A stretch of 64,000 nt of DNA from Shewanella seohaensis (GCF_025449215.1 NZ_CP104900.1:3472001-3536000); one strand, 5' to 3'; positions 1-9,399 are shown, counted from the stretch's first letter. Program-made: numbers and translations. The notes: generated from the sequence alone by a model not told the origin.

Positions 1-1
1 T

Positions 2-430
2 ACTATCACAGGCGTGAGCCGTTACCTGAAGAAAGTGGCTGGCAAAGCCATTACTTCTGTCGCGGTAGAACCCGCAGATTCACCGGTTATCACCCAAACC
101 CTAGCGGGATTACCAGTGCAACCAGGTCCGCACAAAATTCAAGGTATTGGCGCAGGTTTTATCCCTGGTAACTTAGATCTTGAGTTAATCGATCGCGTTG
201 AAACCGTCACCAACGATGAAGCCATCGACATGGCGCGCCGCCTAATGCAAGAAGAAGGCATTTTAGTCGGTATTTCTTCTGGTGCTGCTGTGGTTGCCGC
301 AAACCGCATCGCTGCTCTACCTGAATTTGCGGATAAAAACATTGTGGTTATCCTGCCTTCAGCTGCCGAACGTTACTTATCTTCTGTACTGTTCCAAGGC
401 CAGTTTGGCGACGAAGAAAACATTCAGTAA
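2..430 (+). CDS. cysK: Cysteine synthase A, C-terminal part (cut by window edge)
   Basis: This is the last ~142 residues of an O-acetylserine sulfhydrylase, which makes cysteine from O-acetylserine and sulfide with PLP in the cytoplasm. The frame is open from base 2. It begins with [11 protein letters not shown], the glycine-rich phosphate-binding region of the fold, and continues with [14 protein letters not shown] and [13 protein letters not shown], which are typical of CysK and end in the cofactor-binding serine loop. The family is about 320 residues, so more than half lies upstream of the window. A good hairpin terminator follows directly. The product is clear from these motifs; CysK rather than the related CysM is inferred from the C-terminal sequence. 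Confidence 0.9.
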   Translation, partial: TITGVSRYLKKVAGKAITSVAVEPADSPVITQTLAGLPVQPGPHKIQGIGAGFIPGNLDLELIDRVETVTNDEAIDMARRLMQEEGILVGISSGAAVVAANRIAALPEFADKNIVVILPSAAERYLSSVLFQGQFGDEENIQ

Positions 431-447
431 TCAGGCATTCGGCCTGC

Positions 448-477
448 AAAAATACCCAGCCTCGTCTGGGTATTTTT
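448..477 (+). terminator. Rho-independent terminator after cysK
   Basis: A 10-bp stem (AAATACCCAG with CTGGGTATTT) closes a short loop and runs into TTTTT. It lies 18 bases after the cysK stop codon. Confidence 0.85.
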
Positions 478-640
478 ATGGCCGAAATTTTAGGTAATCA
501 CGATTAACACCGCTTCACCGCCCCTCAGATCCGCATTTATAAGCTAAGTTGGAGCTAGTTCATAGTTTTCCATCGCCGCTCTGACTTTTGCCGTTAACTT
601 CGCTATAAAGGCTGTATTTCTTTGTAAACTCAGCCAATTT

Positions 641-1714
641 ATGTCCTTCTATCACATCCCGAAAGCCTTAAGTGCCTTTGATGCCAAATTTGAGGCGCAA
701 AAAATCGCCTTTGGCCCCATCAGTTTTCAGGTTGCCCATTGCCTGCTGAAATTTGAAGTATTAGCCACCATTGACCAAGCAGGCGAGCAAGGGGTAAGCA
801 TTGCCCAACTCGCGCAAACCAGTGTGTTAAACGAGTATGCCCTTGGCGTCATACTCGATATGGGATTGAGTATGGGACTGGTATGGCTCAATGGCGATGC
901 CTATGTGCTCGATAAAACAGGCTATTTTTTACTGCACGATGATATGACGGCCATTAACCTCAATTTTGTGCAGGATGTATGTTATCAGGGACTGTTTCAA
1001 CTCGATAAGGCACTAGTCGCGGGTAAACCTGCGGGCTTAGCGGTATTTGGCGATTGGCAGACGATTTACCCCGCCCTTAAGGATTTACCTGCTGAGGCTA
1101 AAGCCAGCTGGTTTGCCTTCGATCACTATTATTCTGACCACGCTTTTCCGCAGATTTTACCCTTAGTGTTTGCCCATTTGCCCAAGCATTTAGTCGATAT
1201 TGGCGGAAATACAGGGAAATGGGCGCTAAGCTGCTGCGAGTTTGATCCAGAGGTTGAAGTCACTCTGATGGACTTCCCCGGTCAATTAGCCGTTGCCAAA
1301 GACAATGCCGTCAAGCATGGCTTTGCCGAGCGGATCCACACCTTTGCCACCGATTTGCTCGATGAATCACGCCCCTTTGTCGAAGGCGCCGATACCTATT
1401 GGATGAGCCAGTTCCTCGACTGCTTCTCTTTGGAGCAAATCCTCAGCATTTTGCAACGCACCGCTCAGGCGATGACGCCAAACAGTCAGTTGTTCATTGT
1501 CGAAACCTTCTGGGACAGACAACCCTCCGCCGCCTCAGCCTATTGCGTCAATGCGACTAGCTTGTATTTTACTGCGATGGCTAATGGCAATAGCCGTATG
1601 TACCACTCTAAGGACTTGATAACGTTACTACATCAAGCGGGCTTATATGTCGATGAAGACACTGACAACCTTGGTCTGGGGCATACTTTGCTGCGTTGTA
1701 AACGAAAACCTTAA
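641..1714 (+). CDS. SAM-dependent methyltransferase of the O-methyltransferase/HTH-dimerisation type
   Basis: A 357-residue protein with the layout of small-molecule O-methyltransferases. The N-terminal part (about residues 20-100) looks like the winged-helix dimerisation domain, with KFEVLATIDQAGEQGVSIAQLAQ. A Rossmann methyltransferase fold begins near residue 185 with VDIGGNTGKWA, the SAM-binding motif I, followed by VTLMDFPGQL and later MSQFLDCFSLEQILSIL. Proteins of this type transfer a methyl group from SAM to an acceptor that cannot be deduced here. The gene is monocistronic, between the cysK terminator and an inverted repeat. No clear ribosome binding site precedes the ATG, so the start is less certain than the end. 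Confidence 0.75.
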   Translation: MSFYHIPKALSAFDAKFEAQKIAFGPISFQVAHCLLKFEVLATIDQAGEQGVSIAQLAQTSVLNEYALGVILDMGLSMGLVWLNGDAYVLDKTGYFLLHDDMTAINLNFVQDVCYQGLFQLDKALVAGKPAGLAVFGDWQTIYPALKDLPAEAKASWFAFDHYYSDHAFPQILPLVFAHLPKHLVDIGGNTGKWALSCCEFDPEVEVTLMDFPGQLAVAKDNAVKHGFAERIHTFATDLLDESRPFVEGADTYWMSQFLDCFSLEQILSILQRTAQAMTPNSQLFIVETFWDRQPSAASAYCVNATSLYFTAMANGNSRMYHSKDLITLLHQAGLYVDEDTDNLGLGHTLLRCKRKP

Positions 1715-1777
1715 GCGTTATAAAATTTGAATATATGAATAAAATTAATCAATTTTATTTATCAAATCCTCGACCAT

Positions 1778-1820
1778 ACACTGACATTAACAGATAGACA
1801 CATCGAATTAATGTCAGTGT
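1778..1820. repeat. Perfect 13-bp inverted repeat upstream of the TDT transporter gene
   Basis: ACACTGACATTAA (1778-1790) and its exact reverse complement (1808-1820) flank a 17-base spacer. The right arm ends 15 bases before the ATG at 1836 and next to the ribosome binding site GAGAGG. It could be an operator for a dimeric regulator or a leader stem-loop that occludes or exposes the ribosome binding site. There is no T-run, so a simple terminator is unlikely. Confidence 0.8.
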
Positions 1821-1835
1821 TGAGAGGTAACAAAC

Positions 1836-2834
1836 ATGACTTCAAAACGTAAACGCTGGACAGCACAGGCAGCAAAATTACCTAGCCCTATGGGCGGACT
1901 CGCCCTCGCGATTGCAAGCTTAGGTTGGACTTGGGAGAGTGTGATGCCCTCACTCAATGGTTGGGGCCAACTGATGGGGGCAGCCATTGCCTCAGTGTTA
2001 CTCATGCTGCTTGCGGCAAAATTTATACTGCATCCTTCAGTGCTGAAAAACGAACTCAGCCATCCGGTCGTCGGTAGTGTGATCCCGACATTCGCCATGG
2101 CCTTGATGGTAGTGTCGAACCTACTCGGCCATTATTTCCCCCATGCAGGCTTAATCCTTTGGCTAACCGCCATTGTTATCCATGTCATCTTTTTAGGCGC
2201 CTTTATTTACTACCGCGCTATCGACTTCAAACTCGAACATATGGTGCCCAGCTGGTTTGTGCCACCCATTGGCATCATAGTGGCGGCAGTATCCTTCCCA
2301 AGTAATGGCGCGCCTTGGTTAGTGAACTTAATCTTGGCCTTCGGCATGCTCGCATATTTAGTCATGTTGCCATTGATGCTCTATCGATTAATCTTCTGTC
2401 AGGCCGTGCCCGATGCCGCTAAACCAACGATTGCTATCCTCGCCGCGCCAGCCAGTTTATCGTTAGCGGGCTACTTAACTGTGTGCGAGCAACCTTCGAT
2501 TGCCTTGGTCGCCATATTGGCCAGTATTGCAGTATTGATGACTGCAGTGATTTATCTCGCTTTTTTCCATCTGCTCACATTACCCTTTAGTCCTGGCTAT
2601 GCTGCCTTCACCTTTCCCATGGTGATCGGCGCGACGGCACTGTTTAAAACCGCCCACTGGCTCGCGCAATTTAGTCAAATGAACGAGCTCAGCCAATGGG
2701 TAAAATTACTTGCCGACTTCGAACTCGGTGTTGCAACCTTAGTCGTTTGTTATGTCGCTATACGGTATTTAATCCATTACTTACCCAACCCAATTGATTA
2801 TATTTTTACCAACCAGCATGTTGAGTATAAATAA
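1836..2834 (+). CDS. TDT-family transporter (TehA/SLAC1-like)
   Basis: A 332-residue, strongly hydrophobic inner-membrane protein with about ten predicted membrane segments. It opens with KLPSPMGGLALAIASLGWTWE, the characteristic start of the tellurite-resistance/dicarboxylate transporter family (TehA, C4-dicarboxylate carriers, SLAC1 anion channels). Family members move anions or dicarboxylates; the substrate here cannot be read from sequence. The ATG is supported by GAGAGG about eight bases upstream. The gene stands alone, preceded by a long inverted repeat and followed by a strong hairpin. Confidence 0.75.
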   Translation: MTSKRKRWTAQAAKLPSPMGGLALAIASLGWTWESVMPSLNGWGQLMGAAIASVLLMLLAAKFILHPSVLKNELSHPVVGSVIPTFAMALMVVSNLLGHYFPHAGLILWLTAIVIHVIFLGAFIYYRAIDFKLEHMVPSWFVPPIGIIVAAVSFPSNGAPWLVNLILAFGMLAYLVMLPLMLYRLIFCQAVPDAAKPTIAILAAPASLSLAGYLTVCEQPSIALVAILASIAVLMTAVIYLAFFHLLTLPFSPGYAAFTFPMVIGATALFKTAHWLAQFSQMNELSQWVKLLADFELGVATLVVCYVAIRYLIHYLPNPIDYIFTNQHVEYK

Positions 2835-2905
2835 TCAGTATAGATAACCGTATAACTAAATAGATTAATTAATAAACAAAAATAATTTAATAATATGGCA
2901 TACAG

Positions 2906-2946
2906 AATATCGGGATTGAATTTATATTCAATCCCGATATTTATTT
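2906..2946 (+). terminator. Strong hairpin terminator after the TDT transporter
   Basis: A perfect 16-bp stem (2906-2921 with 2926-2941) closes a 4-base loop and is followed by TTATTT. It sits about 70 bases after the stop codon. Both flanks are AT-rich, so it may work in both directions. Confidence 0.8.
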
Positions 2947-3449
2947 AACACTCCTTAAGAATCTAAAACACACAAACCTTGCTTAAATTTCCATCTAAAA
3001 TAAACAGATGCCTTTTCAATTAAAAACTTGTCCAGAGAGAAAATAAACAATACGACAACCATTAAATTCAAAAACCATAAAATCAAACAGTACAATGGAC
3101 TATAAAATATATATTTTTATTTTAAAATAAAACGCAACCATGCCAAGAAACAAATAAAAACCAATTAAACAACCAATAAAATCCAAAGCAAAACAAATGA
3201 GCAACAAATCAAACAGCTAAGAAACAAAACAACCCATTTAAAGACGAAAACATGCCAGAATAAACAATATGAAATCTTGTTAAATATTTTCATAATCAAC
3301 TTTTTAACATTTAATTAAAAATAACGGCTGTTGCACTTGTTATTTTCTTGTGTTTATATCCTGAGCCTAATTAAATGGAACACTCTTTCATTACAAAAGA
3401 ATCCATTTAATAAAAATAAAAATGAACAATAAGAGTAAGGGAGAATAAA
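2947..3449. other. AT-rich leader region before the TonB-dependent receptor
   Basis: About 500 bases of very AT-rich, A-rich sequence with no open frame of note, lying between the transporter terminator and the receptor gene. It must hold the receptor promoter. I see no convincing Fur, CRP or PdhR site in it. The base composition is clearly different from the other intergenic regions of the window. Confidence 0.6.
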
Positions 3450-6164
3450 ATGCGTGCTAATGTAACATTAGCCAAAGCGATTCGCTTTGCGTTAATTGGT
3501 GGAGCAACCTCTGTAGCATTATCAACTTCAGTTGCCATCGCTGCAGAAGACGGTGCTAAAGTTGAACGAATCGAAGTAACAGGCTCACGTATTAAACGTA
3601 CCGATATGGAAACTGCAACACCAGTAACCGTATTAAGTGCTGATGATATGGCTAAACAAGGCTTTACTAACGTGCAAGATGCATTACAAAGCCTAACTTC
3701 AACCACTGGTGCAATGACTACTCAGTCAGTACATGGTTTTACTCCAGCAGCATCATCAATCAGTTTACGTAACGCAGGTGCCAGCAGAACATTAACTCTG
3801 ATTAACGGTAAGCGTTTAAATCAATATCCTAAGCCAGCAGGCGGTACTGATAACTTCGTTGATACTGCAAACTTACCAATGGAAGCCGTTGCCAGAATCG
3901 AAGTGTTACAATCTGGCGGTTCTGCGATCTATGGTGCCGATGCTGTTGGTGGTGTAGTTAACATTATTTTAAAAAGAGACTTCGAAGGCGTTGCTTTAAA
4001 ATATCGTCATGGTGACACTACTGAAGGTGGTGGACAAAGTGACCGTATCGCCTTATCTCTGGGTTCATCTTCTGAACGTGGTAACGTATCGACCTTTATC
4101 GAACTTACTGATACTGAACGCTTAGCAGCCACCGACCGTGCCGTTTTTGGTTTAGATACCGATAAAGTTCCGCACAGTAAATATTCACAGTACAGCTCAT
4201 ATGGTGCACGCATCGCAGCGCAACAAGCGGCAGATGGAACGACGCCAACAGGTCAACGTGTTTTAACACAAAATGAATGTGAAGCTGGTGGATTCCTTTG
4301 GACTGGTAAAACCTGTGGTTATGACCGTTCAAAAATGCGTGATTTGTCTCCAGAAAGCACTCGTTTTATCAGTTCAACCAACTTCAACTATGAGCTTGCT
4401 GATAATTTAAGCTTTGTTGGACGTCTTGATTTTGCACAAGCAAAATCGACAACACTTATCGAACCAATGGGGATTGATAACTACACAGTCAACGTTGCTG
4501 GTGACAAAATTACACTAGGCGTTGATAGCGATAGTTCTCTCACCAAAACATTCGATAAAACCACGGGTCTAGGTGGTGATTTCAAAAATGCTGGTGATGG
4601 TGATTATACCTATATTCGTCGTTTACATGAGTTTGGTAACCGTGGTGGCGAAACCAATACACGCAACTACTTCTTCACCGCTGGTTTAGAGGGCGTGATC
4701 GCTGATGATTACTCATGGGATACCTCTATCAATTACGGCCGTACTAACGTTGATGTTTACAGCAGTGGTTTTGCGACCGTTGGTGGATTATTCAACTATT
4801 TAGCAGAAGGTACTAATGGCCGTTCTTTATTATCATCAATCAGTAAAGATGATGTGAAGAGCGTTGCGTACACGCCATTTGAAAAAGCCCAATCGACTCA
4901 GAAAAACGTTCAAGCCAACATTTCAGGTCCAGCATTTGAGTTACCAGCTGGTCCAGCTGATTTCGCTTTTGGTGCTGAATACACCATCCAGGATTACGCC
5001 TCAGAATCTGATTCTGAGTCTGTAAAAGGCAATATTTTAAGCCGTGGTGGCTCATCGGGTTCAGGTGAACGCTCTTATTGGGCAACATACATGGAATTAA
5101 AACTTCCTGTTGTTGACAATCTAGTCGTTGATGCCGCGCTTCGCTATGACAGATATGATGATTTCGGTGGTAACGTTTCACCTCAGCTAACTGTTGAATA
5201 CCGCCCAATTGATGAACTGCTGGTTCGTGGTTCTGTGAGTAAAGTGTTCCGCGCTCCAGATATGCACCGCGTTTATGGCGATGCAACAAAAGCTTTCTCA
5301 ACGGTAATTGACTTTAAACAATGTCAGGCTCTAGGTGGTACGCCATCTCAGCCAAACTCAGATCCAAATCTCCATAAAATTTGTAACGAGCTGAACATTG
5401 ACATCACAACTGGCGCTAACAAAGAGTTAGAAGCTGAAACAGGCTACACAGCCAATATCGGTGCCGTCTATGGTGGTGAGAGCCTAAATGCGTCTTTAGA
5501 CATTTGGGAGTGGAAACTGGATGACATGGTGAGTGACATTTCTGCCAGTAAAGCCGCTCGTGAGTATGAAACGTACGAAAATATGATCACCCGTGATGCA
5601 TTAGGTACTATTACTCACATTAATACCGTTGCTCAAAACCTTGCATATCAGAAAGTCCGTGGTCTTGACTTAACAGCAGGTTATGGCTGGGATGTTGGCG
5701 ATTTTGGCGAACTGAAATTGAACTTCAACGGTACTTATATTTTACTGTCTGAAGGTCAGACCGATCCTACTGCAGCAATCGATGATGATATTGACGATGG
5801 TGGCTTACCACAATACAAGGCCAATATCATTCTAGGTTGGTACGTTAATGATTTTGAAACCACATTAGGTGCTTACCACACGGCTAGAATGCATGGTGTG
5901 GGCTATAAATCATTTAAGAAAGCTGCATTGGACAAAGGTCAACCGTTTGATGAAAGTGCAAACGAAATTGCCTCGCAAACTAAGTGGAACTTAACATCGG
6001 CTTATAACATTACCGATTCAATTAAAGTCACGGGCGGCGTAATGAACTTGTTCAATGCTGGACCAAACTTTGACCCAACAGACACGGGTTGGCCACACTA
6101 TAACCGCTCATCTTATGATGCACGTGGTCGTGAATGGTTTATTGAAGGTGAAGTGAAATTCTAA
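3450..6164 (+). CDS. TonB-dependent outer-membrane receptor, 904 residues
   Basis: The N-terminus is a signal peptide (hydrophobic stretch about residues 14-30, cleavage near AIAAED). The TonB-box-like VERIEVTGSRIKR follows, then a plug domain (about residues 45-170: TPVTVLSADDM, SLRNAGASRTLTLINGKRL, VLQSGGSAIYGADAVGGVVNI), then a beta-barrel ending in phenylalanine (EGEVKF). It imports a ligand across the outer membrane using TonB/ExbBD energy. The GSRIKRT plug start is typical of the large receptors marine bacteria use for sugars, peptides or other organic ligands rather than siderophores; the ligand is unknown. The ribosome binding site AAGGGAG precedes the ATG. Codon use is A/T-richer than in the neighbours. 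It resembles S. oneidensis SO_2907 by position and content (memory, not checked). Confidence 0.9.
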   Translation: MRANVTLAKAIRFALIGGATSVALSTSVAIAAEDGAKVERIEVTGSRIKRTDMETATPVTVLSADDMAKQGFTNVQDALQSLTSTTGAMTTQSVHGFTPAASSISLRNAGASRTLTLINGKRLNQYPKPAGGTDNFVDTANLPMEAVARIEVLQSGGSAIYGADAVGGVVNIILKRDFEGVALKYRHGDTTEGGGQSDRIALSLGSSSERGNVSTFIELTDTERLAATDRAVFGLDTDKVPHSKYSQYSSYGARIAAQQAADGTTPTGQRVLTQNECEAGGFLWTGKTCGYDRSKMRDLSPESTRFISSTNFNYELADNLSFVGRLDFAQAKSTTLIEPMGIDNYTVNVAGDKITLGVDSDSSLTKTFDKTTGLGGDFKNAGDGDYTYIRRLHEFGNRGGETNTRNYFFTAGLEGVIADDYSWDTSINYGRTNVDVYSSGFATVGGLFNYLAEGTNGRSLLSSISKDDVKSVAYTPFEKAQSTQKNVQANISGPAFELPAGPADFAFGAEYTIQDYASESDSESVKGNILSRGGSSGSGERSYWATYMELKLPVVDNLVVDAALRYDRYDDFGGNVSPQLTVEYRPIDELLVRGSVSKVFRAPDMHRVYGDATKAFSTVIDFKQCQALGGTPSQPNSDPNLHKICNELNIDITTGANKELEAETGYTANIGAVYGGESLNASLDIWEWKLDDMVSDISASKAAREYETYENMITRDALGTITHINTVAQNLAYQKVRGLDLTAGYGWDVGDFGELKLNFNGTYILLSEGQTDPTAAIDDDIDDGGLPQYKANIILGWYVNDFETTLGAYHTARMHGVGYKSFKKAALDKGQPFDESANEIASQTKWNLTSAYNITDSIKVTGGVMNLFNAGPNFDPTDTGWPHYNRSSYDARGREWFIEGEVKF

Positions 6165-6193
6165 TTTCCCTATAGGAAGATAGAAAACCACAC

Positions 6194-6223
6194 AAAAACG
6201 GCATCCTCGGATGCCGTTTTTTT
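6194..6223 (+). terminator. Rho-independent terminator after the TonB-dependent receptor
   Basis: AAAACGGCATCC and GGATGCCGTTTT form a long stem with a 2-base loop, followed by a run of T. Confidence 0.9.
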
Positions 6224-6315
6224 ATCTCCTGTTTAACCAATTAACTGAGTTAACCCTTAACGCCTATTTACCCGCAGCTTAAGGTGAACCCCAGCGCCCA
6301 GCGAAATCCGCGTAC

Positions 6316-7884
6316 CTAGTTAAATCCAAGATAGTGCGCGCCAATCACCAGTACGCTTGAGACCAACATCAGCAGTAACATAAAACGCCATACAAATTTC
6401 AGCCAGTTGCCCCAATCGACGCGGCATACGCCAAGGGTCGCCATCAAAGACGCTGAGGTGGGCACTATGATATTGGTGAGACCATCGCCTAGTTGAAAGG
6501 CCAATACCGCCACTTGGCGCGTCACACCAACGATATCAGAGAGAGGAGCCATCAGTGGCATAGTCAATGCGGCTTGCCCTGAACCTGAGGTCACGAAAAA
6601 GTTGAATACGGATTGAAACAACAACATAAACCACGCCGAGAGCGCATCCGGCAGATGGCCAATCACCCCGCCAGCGCTGTTCAGAATCGAATTAAGCACA
6701 CTCGGTTCCGTCGGTGTACCGCCGCCAAGGAGCAGTAAAATCCCCGAGGCACATCCCACTAAAAGGGCTGGCTCTAGCATGGTTTTAGCGCCATCCTTAA
6801 AACTCTGCGCGACCTTGTTAAGCGTTAAACCATTGAGCTTAAACACGCAGCCAATAACGCCGGCCACCATACCCATGGTAAAAAACTGACTGGCGATCTC
6901 GGGGATAAACCACGCCTTTGCAACAACGCCCCAAATCACCCACACCATAGTTAACACTAACAACAACAGTACCAACACATCCCCAAAATTAAAGCGGCTC
7001 TCGAGCTTTGTATTAGCATGGTGCTCACGGAAATAAGCATCGGACTGATAGCTATGGGAAAGAATGGGTTGCTGCTGAATGCGATGGGCGTAACGCATGG
7101 TAAAAACGATGCCAAGCAATGTGAATCCGAGCCACATAGGGAAGCGAAACTCACTACCAGAAAGAACCGGGATCCCCGCAATGCCTTGGGCAATCGCCAC
7201 ACTGAAAGGATTCATCCAAGAACTGGCGAAACCAATTTGGGTCGCCACATAGGTCACCATCACAGTGGTGATGCCGTCGTACCCTAAACGGATCATGAGT
7301 GGGCAGATGATAATCGCGAAGGCAATGGCCTCTTCTCCCATGCCAAATACGGCGCCGCCGAGGGAAAACAGCGTAAATATCACCGGAATGAATAACTTTT
7401 CATTGCCACGGGTTTTATCGATTAACTTTAAGATGCCGTTATCTATGGTGCCTGTGGCCATCACCACCCCAAAGGAGCCGCCAATCACTAGCATAAACAT
7501 GATCACGCCAATCGCGCTGCCCCATTTAGACCCCGAGGTTAGCCCCTCAAAAGCGAAGTTAAAAAAGCCAACCCCGCCCTCGCCTTTAAACAGTGCCACG
7601 GGTTGTAACTTAGGCTCGCCCGCATCATCCAATTGATAGGCAAAAGAATTAGGGTCGACTACTGTCCGCGCTTTATCAACGCCATCGGCCAGATAATGCA
7701 CCTCTTGGGTTTGAAACGAGCCAATCGGAATAAAGTAAGTCATTAATCCCGCAAGTAATGCCACAAAAAAGATGATCACTAAGGTATCGGGCATTTGAAA
7801 GGATGAGGGAGCGTGTGAAGCGGATGGTGCCATAGCAGTCTGAGCTGCTTCTGTTGGCTGAGTCGTCGAGGGTGGAGTCGTCAT
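6316..7884 (-). CDS. YfcC-family membrane permease
   Basis: A 522-residue inner-membrane protein with about a dozen hydrophobic segments, of the YfcC/C4-dicarboxylate anaerobic carrier-like group. Supporting segments are LVIIFFVALLAGLMTYFIPIG near residue 33, the GMGEEAIAFAIIICPLMIRLG loop, and the late FFVTSGSGQAALTMPLMAPL motif, which resembles the re-entrant hairpins of the ion-transporter superfamily. Members are proposed amino-acid or dicarboxylate transporters; the substrate is not deducible. The N-terminal 30 residues are Ser/Thr/Pro/Ala-rich and the ribosome binding site is poor, so translation may start at an internal ATG. It lies tail-to-tail with the TonB receptor and in the same direction as focA. 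Confidence 0.75.
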   Translation of the reverse strand: MTTPPSTTQPTEAAQTAMAPSASHAPSSFQMPDTLVIIFFVALLAGLMTYFIPIGSFQTQEVHYLADGVDKARTVVDPNSFAYQLDDAGEPKLQPVALFKGEGGVGFFNFAFEGLTSGSKWGSAIGVIMFMLVIGGSFGVVMATGTIDNGILKLIDKTRGNEKLFIPVIFTLFSLGGAVFGMGEEAIAFAIIICPLMIRLGYDGITTVMVTYVATQIGFASSWMNPFSVAIAQGIAGIPVLSGSEFRFPMWLGFTLLGIVFTMRYAHRIQQQPILSHSYQSDAYFREHHANTKLESRFNFGDVLVLLLLVLTMVWVIWGVVAKAWFIPEIASQFFTMGMVAGVIGCVFKLNGLTLNKVAQSFKDGAKTMLEPALLVGCASGILLLLGGGTPTEPSVLNSILNSAGGVIGHLPDALSAWFMLLFQSVFNFFVTSGSGQAALTMPLMAPLSDIVGVTRQVAVLAFQLGDGLTNIIVPTSASLMATLGVCRVDWGNWLKFVWRFMLLLMLVSSVLVIGAHYLGFN

Positions 7885-8044
7885 AGATGCGCCATTTTAT
7901 GTCAAACGGAAAAGGCCGCACTATAAACTAAAGCGCTGTAAATCAGTACATAAAATCTTCATTCGCTTGCATGAATACGCAAAATGCTTACATCTATCAC
8001 ACCCAAGCAATCCACATAAAAATGTCAGCTATGGCGAATACAGC

Positions 8045-8076
8045 AAAAAAAGCCCAGTAACACTGGGCATTTTTTA
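8045..8076 (-). terminator. Hairpin terminator downstream of focA
   Basis: GCCCAG...CTGGGC forms a 6-7 bp stem with A-run and T-run flanks, so it can terminate in either direction. It lies about 90 bases past the focA stop codon and upstream of the yfcC-like gene. Confidence 0.75.
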
Positions 8077-8165
8077 TAAACCTAAGGCAAACAGTCACTC
8101 AAGGCACACTTATCACAAACCTAAGTGACTGATTCGCTTAGTTACTGACTAGCTTAGTTGCTCTC

Positions 8166-9140
8166 TTACTTACTTTCTTGGCTATTTTTCGCCTTTTCAG
8201 TATGCAGAGGCGATGCAAAAAAGTGTGCCTGATGGGATTTTTGCGGATCGGGTAAGGCAATTTGACCTTGCTCAATCCACCAATAGCCGAGACCGACGAT
8301 CACGCCACCACCGACAATGTTCCCTAAGGTCACGGGAATTAAGTTATTGAATACAAAGTTTGCCACGGTTAAATCGGCAAATTGCTCTTGGGTTACACCT
8401 AAAGAAGCAAAAAACTCAGGGCTGGCAACCGACTGAATGGTGATCCCAAGCGGCACCATAAACAGGTTTGCGATACTGTGCTCAAAGCCACTGCTGACAA
8501 ACATGGCCACCGGGAGGATCAGTAAAATCGCTTTGGTTAGGGATTCGCGGCTGGCGAAGGTCATCCAAATACCCAGACATACCAACATGTTACATAAGAT
8601 ACCTAAGCTGAATGCCTGCACCCAAGTATGATGCAGCTTATGTTGCGACACTTTTAGCGCGTTTAAGCCCCAGTTACCGCCATCGAGCTCATACAAGCCC
8701 GCCGCCATGATCAAGCCAACCATTAACATGGCGCCGACGAAATTGCCGATATACACGCGGCTCCAGCATTTGAGCAATTCACTGGTGGTCACCTGTTTTT
8801 GCGCCCATGCAACGCTGCTCAGCACCGAACTGGTAAACAGCTCGCCACCACAAATCACCACCAAAATTAAGCCTAAGCTGAAGGCAATCCCGCCCACGAG
8901 GCGCACTAAGCCCCAGGCGCTATCACCGGCACCCGTAGTGACTGTTAGGTAAAACACAAAGGCTAAGGCAATAAAAGCGCCAGCAAATACCGCTAAACCA
9001 AAGGATTGCCAAGGCGCCTTAACCACTTTGCTTTTACCGTAAATTTCGGCTTGGTGATAACAACTAAAGTGTGAAGAAACCTGTATTGGCTCATGGCCAG
9101 TCGAGGATGTTTGTGGAGCGTTAGCATGTGAGTCTTTCAT
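8166..9140 (-). CDS. focA: Formate transporter FocA
   Basis: A formate/nitrite transporter of about 324 residues, member of the pentameric aquaporin-like FNT channels that move formate across the inner membrane. Visible family features are the six hydrophobic segments, GGELFTSS in the third helix region, and LFMVPLGI/NFVFNNLIPVTLGNIVGGG near the C-terminus. The frame is open to 9212, but the start at 9140 (MKDSHAN) is preferred because GGGAG stands eight bases before it. In E. coli focA precedes pflB in one operon; here the two genes are divergent across a 1-kb control region. Formate made by PflB is the expected substrate. Confidence 0.92.
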   Translation of the reverse strand: MKDSHANAPQTSSTGHEPIQVSSHFSCYHQAEIYGKSKVVKAPWQSFGLAVFAGAFIALAFVFYLTVTTGAGDSAWGLVRLVGGIAFSLGLILVVICGGELFTSSVLSSVAWAQKQVTTSELLKCWSRVYIGNFVGAMLMVGLIMAAGLYELDGGNWGLNALKVSQHKLHHTWVQAFSLGILCNMLVCLGIWMTFASRESLTKAILLILPVAMFVSSGFEHSIANLFMVPLGITIQSVASPEFFASLGVTQEQFADLTVANFVFNNLIPVTLGNIVGGGVIVGLGYWWIEQGQIALPDPQKSHQAHFFASPLHTEKAKNSQESK

Positions 9141-9319
9141 AACTGTACTCCCAAAACCGATAAACAAACGCGAACTTGCAACATAGGTCTCTCCTACAGC
9201 GCCCAAGCGCAAATCAAACCAATCAAAATTTACATTAAGACTTGCTTAAATGATGACTCACTAAAGTCACGCTTTGTAACATACAAATCGCATTGCGCGT
9301 GAAGCAGAGTTTGCCAAAG

Positions 9320-9335
9320 CGTGATGCTATTCACA
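9320..9335. promoter_or_regulatory. CRP-type site upstream of focA
   Basis: CGTGATGCTATTCACA matches the CRP consensus TGTGA-N6-TCACA except for the first base. It is 180 bases upstream of the focA start. CRP is the known activator of many anaerobic genes in Shewanella; binding here is inferred. Confidence 0.55.
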
Positions 9336-9376
9336 GGTAAAATGTAAAATTTTTGAAGCCATAAACACAAAAGGTT

Positions 9377-9393
9377 AATTGGTCATACCAATT
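9377..9393. promoter_or_regulatory. PdhR-type operator on the focA side
   Basis: AATTGGTCATACCAATT is a perfect palindrome with 7-base arms. It matches the pyruvate-responsive GntR repressor PdhR motif ATTGGTNNNACCAAT. An almost identical copy lies at 9911-9927 in front of pflB. Confidence 0.75.
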
Positions 9394-9399
9394 TTAGTC

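Noticed and set aside
3300..3449. Fur box before the large TonB receptor
   Set aside because: The AT-rich sequence gives partial matches by chance but none keeps both ends of the palindrome.
4840..5301. 153-residue minus-strand frame inside the TonB receptor
   Set aside because: It is antisense to a clear receptor gene, with no start signal and a composition typical of shadow frames.
8124..8161. Imperfect tandem repeat (GACTGATTCGCTTAGTTA / GACTAGCTTAGTT) next to the focA stop
   Set aside because: The copies differ at several positions and have no clear boundary; too weak to call.
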